A stretch of 36,770 nt of DNA from Diplocarpon mali (GCA_024741835.1 JAENRP010000400.1:1-36770), one strand, 5' to 3'; counted from the first letter of the stretch, positions 24,701-34,916 are shown. The notes: generated from the letters alone by a model not told the origin. Translations and numbers: made by a program.

Positions 24701-27500
24701 GCATTTATATATATAGCGCTTGCGCATACCCTTTAATTAAAGAGAGAAAGGTAAGGAAGGACTGCTGAACCTTTAAAATTAAACTATAAAGGCATCTAGG
24801 TTACTTAATTAAATATATTACCTTTAATATTTATAAAATCTAAGTTCTTATACTCTAGTAAGTAATAATAACTTATAATATCGAATTCGATAAGTCTCTC
24901 TTTTATAGTCTAAAAGCTAAGCGTATAAATCTTATATTATATTAAAAACTTAAGATAACCCTTTAATTGATTAAAGAGGGAGAGGGAGCTTAAGACATTA
25001 AGTTCGAAGGCATTTTCGAAGAATTAGAGCTTATTGTAAGGCCAAACGCAATTGCTATAAAAGAAGCCGCTATATAAGAAAAGCCTATATTATAAACTAA
25101 TACTATTCTATAGCCTTTAACCAATAATATAAAAGGCCTTAACTTAAATCTAAATTCTTTAAAAGACCCGCTTAGAAACTTAAGGGTAGAAGTAAGTAAA
25201 TTAGAAGCCACTTCGCCAGTTTCTAAGAAGGCAAATGGCAACTAGATCTCAAGGGTAATAATTCCTTATAAAGGCCCTATTAAAGAAGGAATTATAGACG
25301 ACTTTAAAGGAGTCTTTAAAGACAAGTTTTATAAAGCGATTAGCAGATCTTTAGCTACTATTTTATATAAAAATAGAAATGGCTTAAAGGCTTTAAGATA
25401 GAGTCTTCAATTATAAAGGCAGGCCTTAGTAAACTTTAGTAAAAGGCTAAAGGCACTACTATTAAGATCTAAGAGGAGCTTTAATAGTCTTATAAGAAGC
25501 GACCTAGTAAAAGGAGCAAGCCTTAATAATATAATACCTTAAGTTGTAATACTAGCTTAAAGACTTTAAACTTAAGAGATAAAGCCACTTAGACTTTTAA
25601 AGGAACTTCTAATAATAATAAAAATAGAAGAAGAGACTTATAAAGAAAAGCATAAAGAGGAACTCCCTTTTCCTAAGCAAAAGAGGATAAGACGCTTAAG
25701 CGTTAAGTAATAAGAGACTTTAAAAGTATATACTATTACTTTAAAGTATATACTCTCTTAAAGCAATATTGATTTATCTTACTCCTTATATACTTAAGAG
25801 TTTATATCAACCTTTTAAATAAATAAATAAATAAATAAGAGAAGATAAGAAGGACTATTTGATAATTTATATAATTGTTAAAGCTGTAGTTAATAATTAG
25901 GCAAAGGATGGAGCGTAGTCTTTTAACCGCCTATAGTACTAAGGCTTTCTACTAAAGCCTTCGAAAGGATGGCTAAACCTAAAGAAGCACTCTTTTAGCA
26001 AACGATTTAAAGAAGAAGGGCATTAAGAGATTAGGAATCTAGAATCTTAAAGTTGCTAGAGAATTATGCAAAAGGACTATTTAAAGCCCTTGCTAATACT
26101 ATTAAAATGGGTTTTTACTTATAAGGTCAGTAGCTCTAGCAAGCTTCTAAAGTGCCGATTATAACTAATTATATAAGAGGATCTTTAAGATAAATCTTCA
26201 ATTTTCTTAACCTATATAGCTACGCTTATAGCAAGGTCTTTTAAGGTACTAATAGCGCTTATTACATACTTTAATATAGAAGTAAAGCAATTCGATATTA
26301 TTAATGCGTTTATTAATACTTTTAAAGACCTAAGGAGTACTTTAGTCATATGCTTCCTATTAGATGGCTTTAAGTGCCTTAGTATAGTAGTAGAATTGGA
26401 CCGCGCGCTCTATAGGCTAAAAGACTTTCTAGCGCTATAGTATAAGAACTTCGCAAAAACGCTTAAAGGCCTTTAACTTAAGCTATTAGGCAAGGAGCCT
26501 TATATTTTTATAATAAAGGATCGCATAGTCTTTATAACATTTTATATTAATAATATTTAAGTATTATATAAGGCCTTTAACCTAAGTTAGGCGACTCGTC
26601 TAATTAAAGACCTAAAGAGGATATATAAGCTTACTATTATAAGAGATATCTCTTAGTTCCTTAAAGTAAGGATTATTTAAGATAGAAAGGTAAAGAGGAT
26701 CTCCTTAGTTTATAATACTTATATTAAGAAGATCGCTTAAAAGTTCGGAGCTAATATAAGGAGAGTGCCTAGTACTCTACTGCTAAAGAAGGAGTTTATT
26801 AAGAACTTAGGGCAAGCTTCCTTAGAAAAGGTAAAGGAGTATTAAAAGAAAATAGGCTCTATTCTTTATATAGCAATTATAATACGCTTAGATATTGCAT
26901 TCGCAGCCTCCTAACTATCTTTCTTCTTAATTAATCTAAGCTCTAAGTACCTCTTAGCTATAAATTAGACACTTTAATACTTATATAGTACGCGCTTTTT
27001 AGGAATTGCCTATAGCTTTAAAGCTAAGGAATACTAATTGGTTGCGTCTTTAAATGCTTCTTTTAAAGATGATTAAAAGACCTATAGATCCTCTTAAGGA
27101 TACGTCTTCTTCTTATTTAAAAGACCAATTATTTAAAAAGCGAATCGCTAAGCGATTATTACGCTCTCCTTTATTAAAGCAGAACTCTATAGTATAATTT
27201 CTATTATAAAGGAGATAATAGCTATAAAACGCCTCTTTAAAGAGATTCGCATAGACTCCTTCTTTAAATGGAATATATATTGTAATAATTAATAGACGAT
27301 TTAGCTAATTGTTATAGAGAATAAGAAGATTAAGACAAGCCTTTAATATATCGAAATTAGCAATATATAGATCTGCTAAGAGTTTTAAAGAGAAAGCTTT
27401 TAGATAATCTACCTTCTTATTAAGGAGATATATGCAAATAGGCTTACTAAGAACCTAGACTATTAAAAATTTAAGAGCTTTATTCATTTATTAAACCTCT
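21800..27500 (+). pseudogene. Family B copy 3: degraded Gag-Pol polyprotein
   Basis: A single frame runs through, broken by RIP stops. Gag: NRTLFANSIYIPN near 21928 and TKP*APFI*ELKELE near 22135-22180, with a cysteine-containing tail RPKCLYKGF near 23050. The protease site reads NNCAATYIINSKDLL at 23441-23485, the catalytic Asp probably changed to Asn. Pre-integrase/HHCC: TGYLGAKAL*ALVKCAK near 23963-24012, then CLICVVAFAK. Integrase core: LREDSLIKY*R*VKEKGIDL near 24358-24415, the usual RTDRGTEF eroded, then Y*PNKGVE*VGKEL. RT: RSFKVLIALITYFNIEVKQF near 26240 and the catalytic box YINNI at 26543-26557. RNase H ends YANRLTKNLDY*KFKSFI near 27431-27485. The start codon cannot be fixed. It would encode capsid, maturation, integration and cDNA synthesis functions; none is active. 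Confidence 0.9.
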
Positions 27501-28972
27501 AAAGCTTTTAAATAATCGTTTAGCAATTCGCACTTATTAGCAAGTAGTCACTTATTACTAAAAGACTTATACTTATAAGCTCCTACTCTTTTATAGTTAT
27601 ATTTATTTATTTTCTCTTATAAAGCGTACTATAAAAGCTTCTCCTTTTCTAAAAATATAGAATAGGTAATATTCCTAAGCTATTATTATAAGGTATAACC
27701 CTCTTTTAGATTCTCTTAGCTAGGGCTAAGAGCCGCGATACTATAATTATAAGCTCTATACGGATCTCCTCTTAAGAGAGGCCTAGAGGCACTCCCTTGG
27801 CCAAAGGCCTACTGGCGAATATACTAGCGATAGCAAGGGCGAAGGCAGGAGGTGCAGCAGGGGCGACGGGGGCAAGGACGGCAGGAGCAGCAGCAACAGC
27901 AGGAGCGGCGATAGCAAGGGCGAGGGAGACGAAAGGCAATACTATAATAGTAGCTGCGATAGCAGTAGTAGATAGGACAGGAGCAGGGGCGGCGATAGTA
28001 AGGGCGAATAGATTTAAACTAAAGGGGCTAGAAGCGAACGGGAATAGTATACTAAGAGTAGGAAAGGCAGCGATACTACTACTCGTAAGAGTAGCAGGCC
28101 CTCTTAGCACTAGGGTCTAATCGCTCTTATCTTTTAAAATCAGCCTAGAACTTAATAAGACTTAATAAAACGTACTATAAAAGCTTTAAAGCGCACCCTT
28201 TATTATATTAAGTAATAGTACTACTTCCTCTTTAAAGGTACCGTAGGCGCAAGCCGATACAATAGCCTCTTAAGAAGTAAGGAGAAGGCCGCTAGCCTAC
28301 TAGTAGCTATTGCTTAATATAATATAATAAATACAACGCATATTAAAGGTACTATTAAAGCATTAATAATCGAGATTGCTAATACTCTTATATATAATAT
28401 AGTATATATACGCATTATTATATTCCGTCGTAGGCTTTAGTATATAATGCATAGCAAGGGCAAGGCTCTTAGGTAGCAGTGGTAGTAGTAGTAGCAGAGG
28501 CGGTAGCAATAGTAGCAGTAGCTTATTGCCTAGCAAGCGCTAGGACAAGCGCGCTAAGGTTATAGCTCCTAAGGGAGCGCTAGCGACCTAGCGCAAAGTT
28601 AGTGCGACATAGGGTATAGGGACTCTAAGGGTCTTACTTTATAAGGGCAGCTAGGGCTATAATAAGCAAGAGTTCCTTCTATATTTAAAATTATTAATAT
28701 AAAGACGATATTTTGAATAAAGAAGGAAGGTTATTTTTAAAAGAAGGGAAGGAGAACCTTTATAATAGAAATACTTTATAAGAAGCCTAATAAAGCACTA
28801 ATATAAAATCGTAAAGATTCTTAAGAATACTTATTGCCTATAGCGACCCTTCTTATTCTAAAAGGAATAACCTTTAAAAGGGTAGCATATAAGATAAAGC
28901 CTCTTTTCTTTATAACTGCTATTCTTTCTTTTATTTTATCTATATAACTAAGCGATTCTAAAAGCATCGCCT
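27501..28972 (+). pseudogene. Family B copy 3: 3' region, Ala-rich stretch and Ser-rich tail
   Basis: Downstream of RNase H the same frame as Pol stays open or RIP-like. At 27797-28120 it is stop-free for 107 codons (AKGLLANILAIARAKAGG and on, about one third Ala/Gly). Then come helix-like Leu/Gln-rich segments (LLLNII**I*RILKVLLKH near 28312), a hydrophobic YALLYSVVGFSI near 28415, a Ser/Gly linker (GSSGSSSSRGG near 28472) and a basic tail (LLPSKR*DKRAKVIAPKG). GC content at 27790-28110 is clearly above the rest of the element. It could be a Pol C-terminal extension, a separate ORF, or a structural segment. I do not recognise a family, and the hydrophobic segment is too weak to call an envelope protein. 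Confidence 0.5.
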
Positions 28973-28984
28973 AACTAAGGAGTA
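28973..28984 (+). promoter_or_regulatory. Possible polypurine tract of family B
   Basis: AACTAAGGAGTA directly precedes the 3' LTR start at 28985. The same tract lies in the mirror position in copy 2 (12870-12881). Its position fits the primer for plus-strand DNA synthesis, although it is interrupted by pyrimidines. Confidence 0.4.
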
Positions 28985-29181
28985 TATTATATAGAATAGG
29001 CAGAGTCTCCACTTATTCTAAAGACCCTTTATATAATTCTACTAAGTCATAGACTTTCCCTTTTCTTTCCGAAGTCTCCTTACTATATATATACTAGATA
29101 ATAATATAATCAATCATCTTCCCCTACTTCTACAAGCCTCTTGAGCGACCTAATGAAGGCCCTCCAGCCGACCGCACCACA
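28985..29181 (+). repeat. Family B copy 3: 3' LTR (197 bp)
   Basis: It starts TATTATATAGAATAGGC (inner edge mutated, terminal TG now TA) and ends CAGCCGACCGCACCACA (outer edge intact). It is directly followed by AGTAT at 29182-29186. Confidence 0.95.
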
Positions 29182-29186
29182 AGTAT
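29182..29186. repeat. Target-site duplication AGTAT, right of B copy 3
   Basis: This is the partner of 21582-21586 and fixes the right boundary of copy 3. Confidence 0.93.
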
Positions 29187-32100
29187 ATAGAAAGAATAGC
29201 TAGCGCGTATAGGAATACCGTTAGGTTAGGAAAGAATAATCCGTTCCTTTATAATTACTTTAGTAAATGCATTTTTAATATTATACTATCTATATTCAAA
29301 GTCCTTAGCAGCTACTATTACTATAAATATATAAAGGGTATTTATATAAACTATTAGCGCGAATATATTAAAGTAGTCTACTCTATACTATTAAGAGAAC
29401 CCCTTAGCTATAAGTCTTACTTTATAACGTTCTAAGGTCCTATTTATATATATATTAATTATAAAGACCTACTTTATTAATACTAGGTTTATATCCTTTA
29501 GCATTGGTTCTTCTATCTATATACCATTTATAATAAAAGAGCTTATCTCCTCTTAGATTACCTTATTTTATACTACTCTATTCTTTAAGTTATTAATAGC
29601 TTTATTATATATCTTTAAAAGAGAGATTTTCATTATCCCTTTAGCAACCCAGAATATATTATCTTTATTAAAGCTCTATTAAAGTTTAAGCTTATAGATC
29701 CTATATATAATTATAGCTTAAATATGCTTAGACTTGCGTTTATTTAAAGTATCTTTTAGTTTTAGGTCTCTATTCTTCTTTAAAGGCGTAGGCTTAGCTA
29801 TAGGTTCTATAGGCTTATTATTAAAGGAACCGTTTTCTAATAGTAAAGGCTTATTATTACTTATACCTATTTTAAGAATATCCTTTACTATAAGGATAAT
29901 AATATTAAAGTTATTTTATACTTTAAGTAGTTCGCAAATGATAGGAATAGTCTATTTAACCTTTAAGCGATTAATAGGTCGTTGATTAATAAGTACGCTT
30001 AATATACTTAAGTTAAAAGAGAGAGGTTATTAATTCGACTTAATAGTATTACTATTAAGTAGTATACCTTACGAATCTCTAAGTATATAGAACTTTAAGA
30101 ATAGCTCCTTCCTATTTTAAGATTTGTCGAACTTAACTATTAAGGATATAATTACTTACTTTAAATTTAAAGCGTATACTATCTATTACTTTATTTTCTA
30201 TTTAATATATTTAATAAATATATACTCTTTACCTTAGTCTATTAGCTTCTTACTCTTTATACTTATAGGCTAAGACTTTAGGCTAATATAAGAGTAGCGA
30301 ATGCTTTTAAAGACGTAGATATAGTCTAAGCTTAGTTTCTCTTTAAAATATGCTTTATAAGGCAATATTTAAGTGCTATTAACTGCTAATCTAGTACCTA
30401 TTCTATTTCGCAGATATACGTTTACCTTAACCGCAAGGTCTTAGAATTCTAATGGCAAGTTAATGTCTTATAATAAAGTGTAATAGTCAGTCTTTACTTA
30501 TTAGATGCTTTGCTTAGCAATACTATTTTAATAGGAACCTTTATATATTATAATTAGTTTATAATAAACTCTTTACTTTATCTATTTATTAAGCTTTGCC
30601 TTAATCTCTAATGCATTATTAAACTTAATAGCTATTAGCTTTAACTAAGTCTAGCGTTCCTTTATCACTTTTTAAGTTTCTAACTTTTCTATAAGCTTAA
30701 ATTTGGTTTTAGCGCAAATGGTCTATATCTATTAAGTAGCATTATCTACTATTTAAGAAAACCAATTATTTCCTTTAATTAAAGTTATAAATAGTCTAAT
30801 AGTATTAATAGATATTAGTATTAGTATTAAATCTTTTTATAAGCTAAGCTTAATCTACGTCCGATTTCGAAGTTTTATCAACTTGCAAATTCGGTATATT
30901 AAGCGATCCTTTAGTACTTAGATCTTCTATTTTAAGGTTAAGACCTTATGTAGGCCCTTTAATTTCTCTAGCCTTAAATACGCGAATCTTCTATATATTA
31001 GCTAGTACTTTAATAGGCTTTCGACTTTAAATAGCTTTAATAGCCTATTATCAATTGATACTTTATTATTAGCGGCTAAAAAGGAATAGTAATAGCAATT
31101 TAAGGTTTTACTATTTTCTAATTATAAGCTTGGCTTAAGAGTCGTTTTTAATAAAATCGCAAGATCTACTTATAGTCTTAGCTTAAGAGTCGATTTCTTA
31201 AAAATAGCAAGATCTATTTATAATCTTAGCTTAAGAGTCGTTTTTGATAAATTTGCGAAGTTTACTTACAGTTTTAACTTAAAAGTCATTTTCGCGAATT
31301 TCACTCGCAATCTTAGCTTAAGAGTTATTATTATTAAATCTACAGAATCCACTTATAGTCTTAGCTTAAGAGTTATTTCTATTAGATTCACTTATAATCT
31401 TAGCTTAAGAGTTATCTTTAAAGACGTTTTATAATCTACTTATAGTCTTAGCTTAAGAGTCATTTTCGCAACTTTTACTTATAATCCTAACTTAAGACTC
31501 TATCTATTCTCCTTATCTTTACTTAATTATATTAAAGTAAAGAGTATACTTTTCTTAAAGGAATCCACTTATAAATCTGGCTTAAGAGTCAATTTCTATA
31601 ATATTACTTTTAAAATAACGTAAAGTCCATCTTTGATTTTAACTTTAAAGATCACTTTATGATTATTATTTATAAATTATATAAATTAATTATTAAAAAC
31701 ATTAATACAATTTAGCTTTATAAGGATCTTATAGTTAAATAAAAGATTAATACTTAAGCTAAGTATAAAGAGAACATTTTATAAAAGGAAAGAAATGCTA
31801 GTTATATTCATCTTTACTATACCTATCGAATCTATATATAACCTTCTACTACTAACCTTAATAAAGCGCCTTTTTATTTTAATAAGCGGGCCTTTAAATA
31901 AGTAGGATTTATTAATTATATATACTATACAATTAGTATTATTATATTAATTAGATTTGAAGATCTTATAAAGATCGGCTTTTAAAACGTAGGCATCTTT
32001 ATTAAAATTATTATTTAAATTATTAAAAGTAGATTTAAGTTTAAATAATCTACTATTATTATTAGAAGTGTTTATTAAAGTCTTAGCTAAATAGCCTTTT

Positions 32101-32598
32101 CCTTTGCCTTTCTTTAGTAGTTGCGGCTTTTAATAAGATAAGGGTAATTTGCTTCTTAACTTTTACTTCAATTGTTTTTTAATATTAAAGCTAGCGACTA
32201 TATTAATCAATTGCCTTCTAACTTTATAATTAATAATATTATAAGTACTATTATAGAAGTAGCATCCTTAATAAGCTTAAGGGCTTATCCTACGCTCCTT
32301 CCTCTTCTTAAGCTTATCGTTACCCTATAACGCAGTATTTGCTAACTTAAAGTATCCTTTAAGGTCTTGCTTAATAATTCAAAGGAGGTCGATCTTCTTA
32401 TAAATCTTAAAGTTAGGTTAAATAAGAAGAGATTATTTTATAATAGTAAACTTAAAAGGGAGGCTATTAAGTAGGAAATTAAAAAGCTAAGTTTCCTTAA
32501 AGGTCGTAGCTATCCTAGGATCTATAGCTCTTACTCTCCTTCTTACTTTACGTAGTATAAATTAAATAAAGTCTATATTTATATCTATATCCTTATAT
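29187..32598 (-). pseudogene. Element D: Copia gag, protease, integrase, RT N-half
   Basis: Read right to left. Gag tail with a zinc-knuckle-like CYFYNSTYNIINY near 32225-32265 (Tyr at expected Cys sites, as from TGT to TAT). Protease region: NCIVYIINKSYLF near 31920-31960 and RLYIDSIGIVKM near 31820. Then VKIKDGLYVI near 31630, the start of the pre-integrase domain, interrupted by the 10-unit array. It resumes at LIYRRFAYLRLEKLKGLHKV near 30975-31035. Integrase core and tail: VYLRNRIGTRLAVNST near 30380-30430 and LSLDYIYVFKSIRYSYISLKS near 30280-30345. RT N-half: RYKVRLIAKGFS near 29400-29440 and YRQYNIKNAFTKVIIKERI to the copy 3 boundary. Protease to pre-integrase share one frame through the array. 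RIP stops throughout. Confidence 0.9.
31120..31589 (-). repeat. Ten-unit in-frame array of the 23-bp palindrome in element D
   Basis: Ten copies share the core TTAGCTTAAGAGT (mutated GGCCTGCGAGT arm). Successive CTTAAGA anchors are at 31134, 31182, 31230, 31278, 31317, 31365, 31404, 31452, 31491 and 31581. The spacings are 48, 48, 48, 39, 48, 39, 48, 39 and 90 bp, every one a multiple of three. On the minus strand each unit reads TLKLRL*VD or close variants, a decayed form of the TLRPGPRVN seen in element F. The array lies between DGLYVI and the YRRFAYL zinc-binding part of the pre-integrase domain, which would add about 155 residues to that linker. Confidence 0.9.
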
Positions 32599-32619
32599 AG
32601 CAATGAGGTTCTCTGATAG
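32599..32619 (-). promoter_or_regulatory. Possible primer-binding site of element D
   Basis: On the minus strand, just after the putative LTR end TTCA, the sequence is CTATCAGAGAACCTCATTG. TATCAGAG matches the core of the initiator-Met-tRNA primer site (TGGTATCAGAGC) known from many Copia elements. The first bases do not match, so this is tentative. Confidence 0.35.
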
Positions 32620-32916
32620 TGAACTTGATAGTAAACTAGAAGAGGGCACGAAGAAGTATAAGGTGCAAACGACGATGTTGGATGTCTTGATTCATAAGAG
32701 CTCTCTAACTAAGAGCTATTTAAGGTAAGCGGCCTTCTTAATAAAGGCGCTAAGTCATATGGCAAGTCATATGATATATTATATGTATAATATATTATAT
32801 GATAGATCATATAATAAATATATAATAGGCATACTTGCAATATACCCCTTTAGGGAGACCTTTAAAAGTACTCGCTAGTAATACATATAACGTTATAACT
32901 TTTGTTATAATTTACA
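32620..32916 (-). repeat. Putative 5' LTR of element D (297 bp)
   Basis: It begins TGAACTTGATAG and ends TAATTTACA (TG...CA) on the plus strand and lies just upstream of D's gag. On the minus strand it contains GGGGTATATTGCAAGTATGCC (two parts, 32833-32856), a style common in Copia LTRs, and an AT-rich palindromic TATA region at 32770-32830. AAGTCATATG occurs twice (32752 and 32764). The part at 32600-32760 keeps many CA and TG steps and is far less RIP-mutated than its neighbours. No second LTR is available to confirm the ends. Confidence 0.5.
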
Positions 32917-33019
32917 GTTTTATATGAAAAATCAATTTGCAAATATAGGAAATAGAGTAGAGTTCGCTAGCGCGCTCTACTCTAAAGTAGGAAATCCACC
33001 TCTTAAAAAGTCAAAATTA

Positions 33020-33042
33020 ACTCGCGGGCCCGGCCTAGGAGT
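33020..33042. repeat. 23-bp palindrome between elements D and F
   Basis: It starts ACTCGCGGGCC and ends GGCCTAGGAGT, nearly unmutated. It lies just 3' of F's RNase H (F is on the minus strand) and is followed immediately by an A-tract on the plus strand. Confidence 0.88.
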
Positions 33043-33127
33043 AAAAAAAAATCACCCCTTAATAGAAGTGCAAAAAAAAATCACCCTATAATAGAGGTAT
33101 AAAAAAAAATCACCCTTTAATTAAGGT
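33043..33127. repeat. Three 29-bp tandem units, each starting with nine A
   Basis: A-runs of exactly nine begin at 33043, 33072 and 33101, a strict 29-bp period. Each is followed by TCACCC and, about 10 bp on, GAAGTG, GAGGT or AAGGTG, which can pair with CACC to make a small hairpin. The period is not a multiple of three and lies outside coding sequence. Confidence 0.9.
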
Positions 33128-34916
33128 GCAGAACCTTCATATTTAACAATTTGATAAAGGCAGCGTAGTTTAAGCTATTTAAGCTTTTAGTAAGGCCGTC
33201 GGTAGCATTGTCTTTAGTATTTGTATACTAAAGGTCTAAATGGCCTTTCCGAAGCTCTTGCTAAATATAATAAAACTTGATATTAATATGCTTTGTTCTC
33301 TAATGATATTCGGGGTTTTCGGTAAGATAAAGGGCTCCTTAGTTATCGCAGATTATCTTAACTTTAATAGCGTTATCGCTATTATAGCCTATTTCTTTAA
33401 GTACTTAGCGTATTTAAGAGGCTTCTTATGCGAATTTGCATATAGCGATATACTCTACTTTTATAAATAAGAGAGCGATAATAGTCTATCGCTTAAAGGA
33501 GGCGGTAATTATACTATTATTAAAGAAGAAGACGGCTTTAGAATAGGAGGCTTTACTTCCTCTATTACCTACTTAGTTAAAATCGCAATAGCTATGCAAT
33601 TTCTAAAGCTCTAGGTCAGTTCTTTTACTTCCGAAGGTAGTATAATAGAATCGCGTTTCCTATAAGTATTATAAAACTCGTTTTAAAGCTACTATATATT
33701 ATAGCAAAGGGTTAGTAAGGAATTTGCTAAGAATAGAGCAGTAGTATAATATATTCTAATGCGTATAATATGTAAGGTACTATAGAGAACTATAGATCTT
33801 TTAATATAGCTTCACTTCCTATAGAGTGGCTTAGCCTTTAAATTTGATTATATGAACTTTATAGCTATTAGCAAAAGGCGTTAGTACGCTTTTGCAATTA
33901 GTTATATAAAAACGTTTAAGAACCTTATTAATATAGGCGTTTTAATAAAGTGAGATTGTTCTATTTTATCGATCCTTAACTATATATACTCTTAAGAAGT
34001 AGTTAGCCGGTTTGCCACCTATAATTTCGAAGAGGTTGCGAAGATCTTTCTTAAACTTATTATATATATTACCCTTCTTTACTACTATAAGGAAGTCGTC
34101 GATATAGGTGACAATAAGAATCCGAGAGGCGCAGTTGATATATATGTAATTATTAGTATTAAGAGGTTGAAAATCGAGCTTTTATAGCTCGGACTGTAGC
34201 TTTTCTTACTATAATCGTAGAGATTGCTTTAAGCTATATAAGGCCTTAAGAAGCTTAAGATAGTAGTCTTAAGGTAAAAGAATGACCTTATCTTAAGTAT
34301 ATCTAAGAGGTAATTTAATATAATATTAGAGTCAGCTTTTGAATTAAGGAAAGCTATCTTAATATCGAACTAATCTAGCTTAAAGTTGTATAGCGCTATA
34401 AGCGCAATTGCGATCTTCTAAACTGTAGATTTGCATACTTTAGAAAAAGTCTAATTATAATCTCGACCTTATTATTATATATAGCCTTATATAACGAATC
34501 TGACCTTCTATTAAAAGATTTCCCTATTTTAATCCCTTTTTATTTTAAAGATAAGCCTTGATCTAAGTACTCTGTTATCTTTAAAGAGTTCTAAGCGTTT
34601 TACTACTACTTATATATCCTTATAAGCAAGGGAATTATACTTAAAGTTGATCGCAAATCGCCATTTATCAGCGTTAGCGCAAGAGAGGGCTTATTTAACT
34701 GTTTTTAGGTTATTTAAGTAAGGAAAGTCGAGTAAGGCCATATAGAAGGCGCCTAAATAGGCTTCCTTATTATTAGAGTTATTAGCTCTGAATCCAAAAG
34801 CAGTAGAGCGAGTAGCTCTCTTCTTGGAAGGCTAAGGGTAAGCCTTATTCTTTAAACCAAAAGGTCTTCCTCTCTTTATTAGAGTTGGAAGCTCAGCTTC
34901 TCCTAAATCAGAATTG

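Larger units (their letters stand above)
21587..29181 (+). mobile_element. Family B LTR retrotransposon, copy 3 (complete, 7595 bp)
   Basis: This full-length copy is in the opposite orientation to copies 1 and 2, bounded by 197-bp LTRs that start TGTCGTGC and end GCACCACA, with target duplication AGTAT. It lies within the RT of element D. It is the best copy for reading the family: one plus-strand frame (codon starts leaving remainder 2 when divided by 3) holds the gag tail, protease, integrase and RT motifs and continues into RNase H and the Ala-rich segment. Confidence 0.97.

Noticed and set aside
27772..28110. 112-codon minus-strand ORF, Ala/Pro-rich
   Set aside because: It is the opposite strand of the GC-rich segment in B copy 3. 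GC-rich low-complexity DNA has few stops on both strands, and the element's coding strand is plus.
29734..29985. 83-codon plus-strand ORF
   Set aside because: Antisense to element D between integrase and RT.
31120..31589. CRISPR-like array of regularly spaced palindromes
   Set aside because: Spacings vary in steps of three bases, the units and spacers form one reading frame within a retrotransposon polyprotein, and the setting is eukaryotic.
33240..33470. 76-codon plus-strand ORF
   Set aside because: It is the exact antisense of element F's RNase H, whose minus strand carries clear motifs (ICDNQGALYLTENPEYH, DGLTKS).
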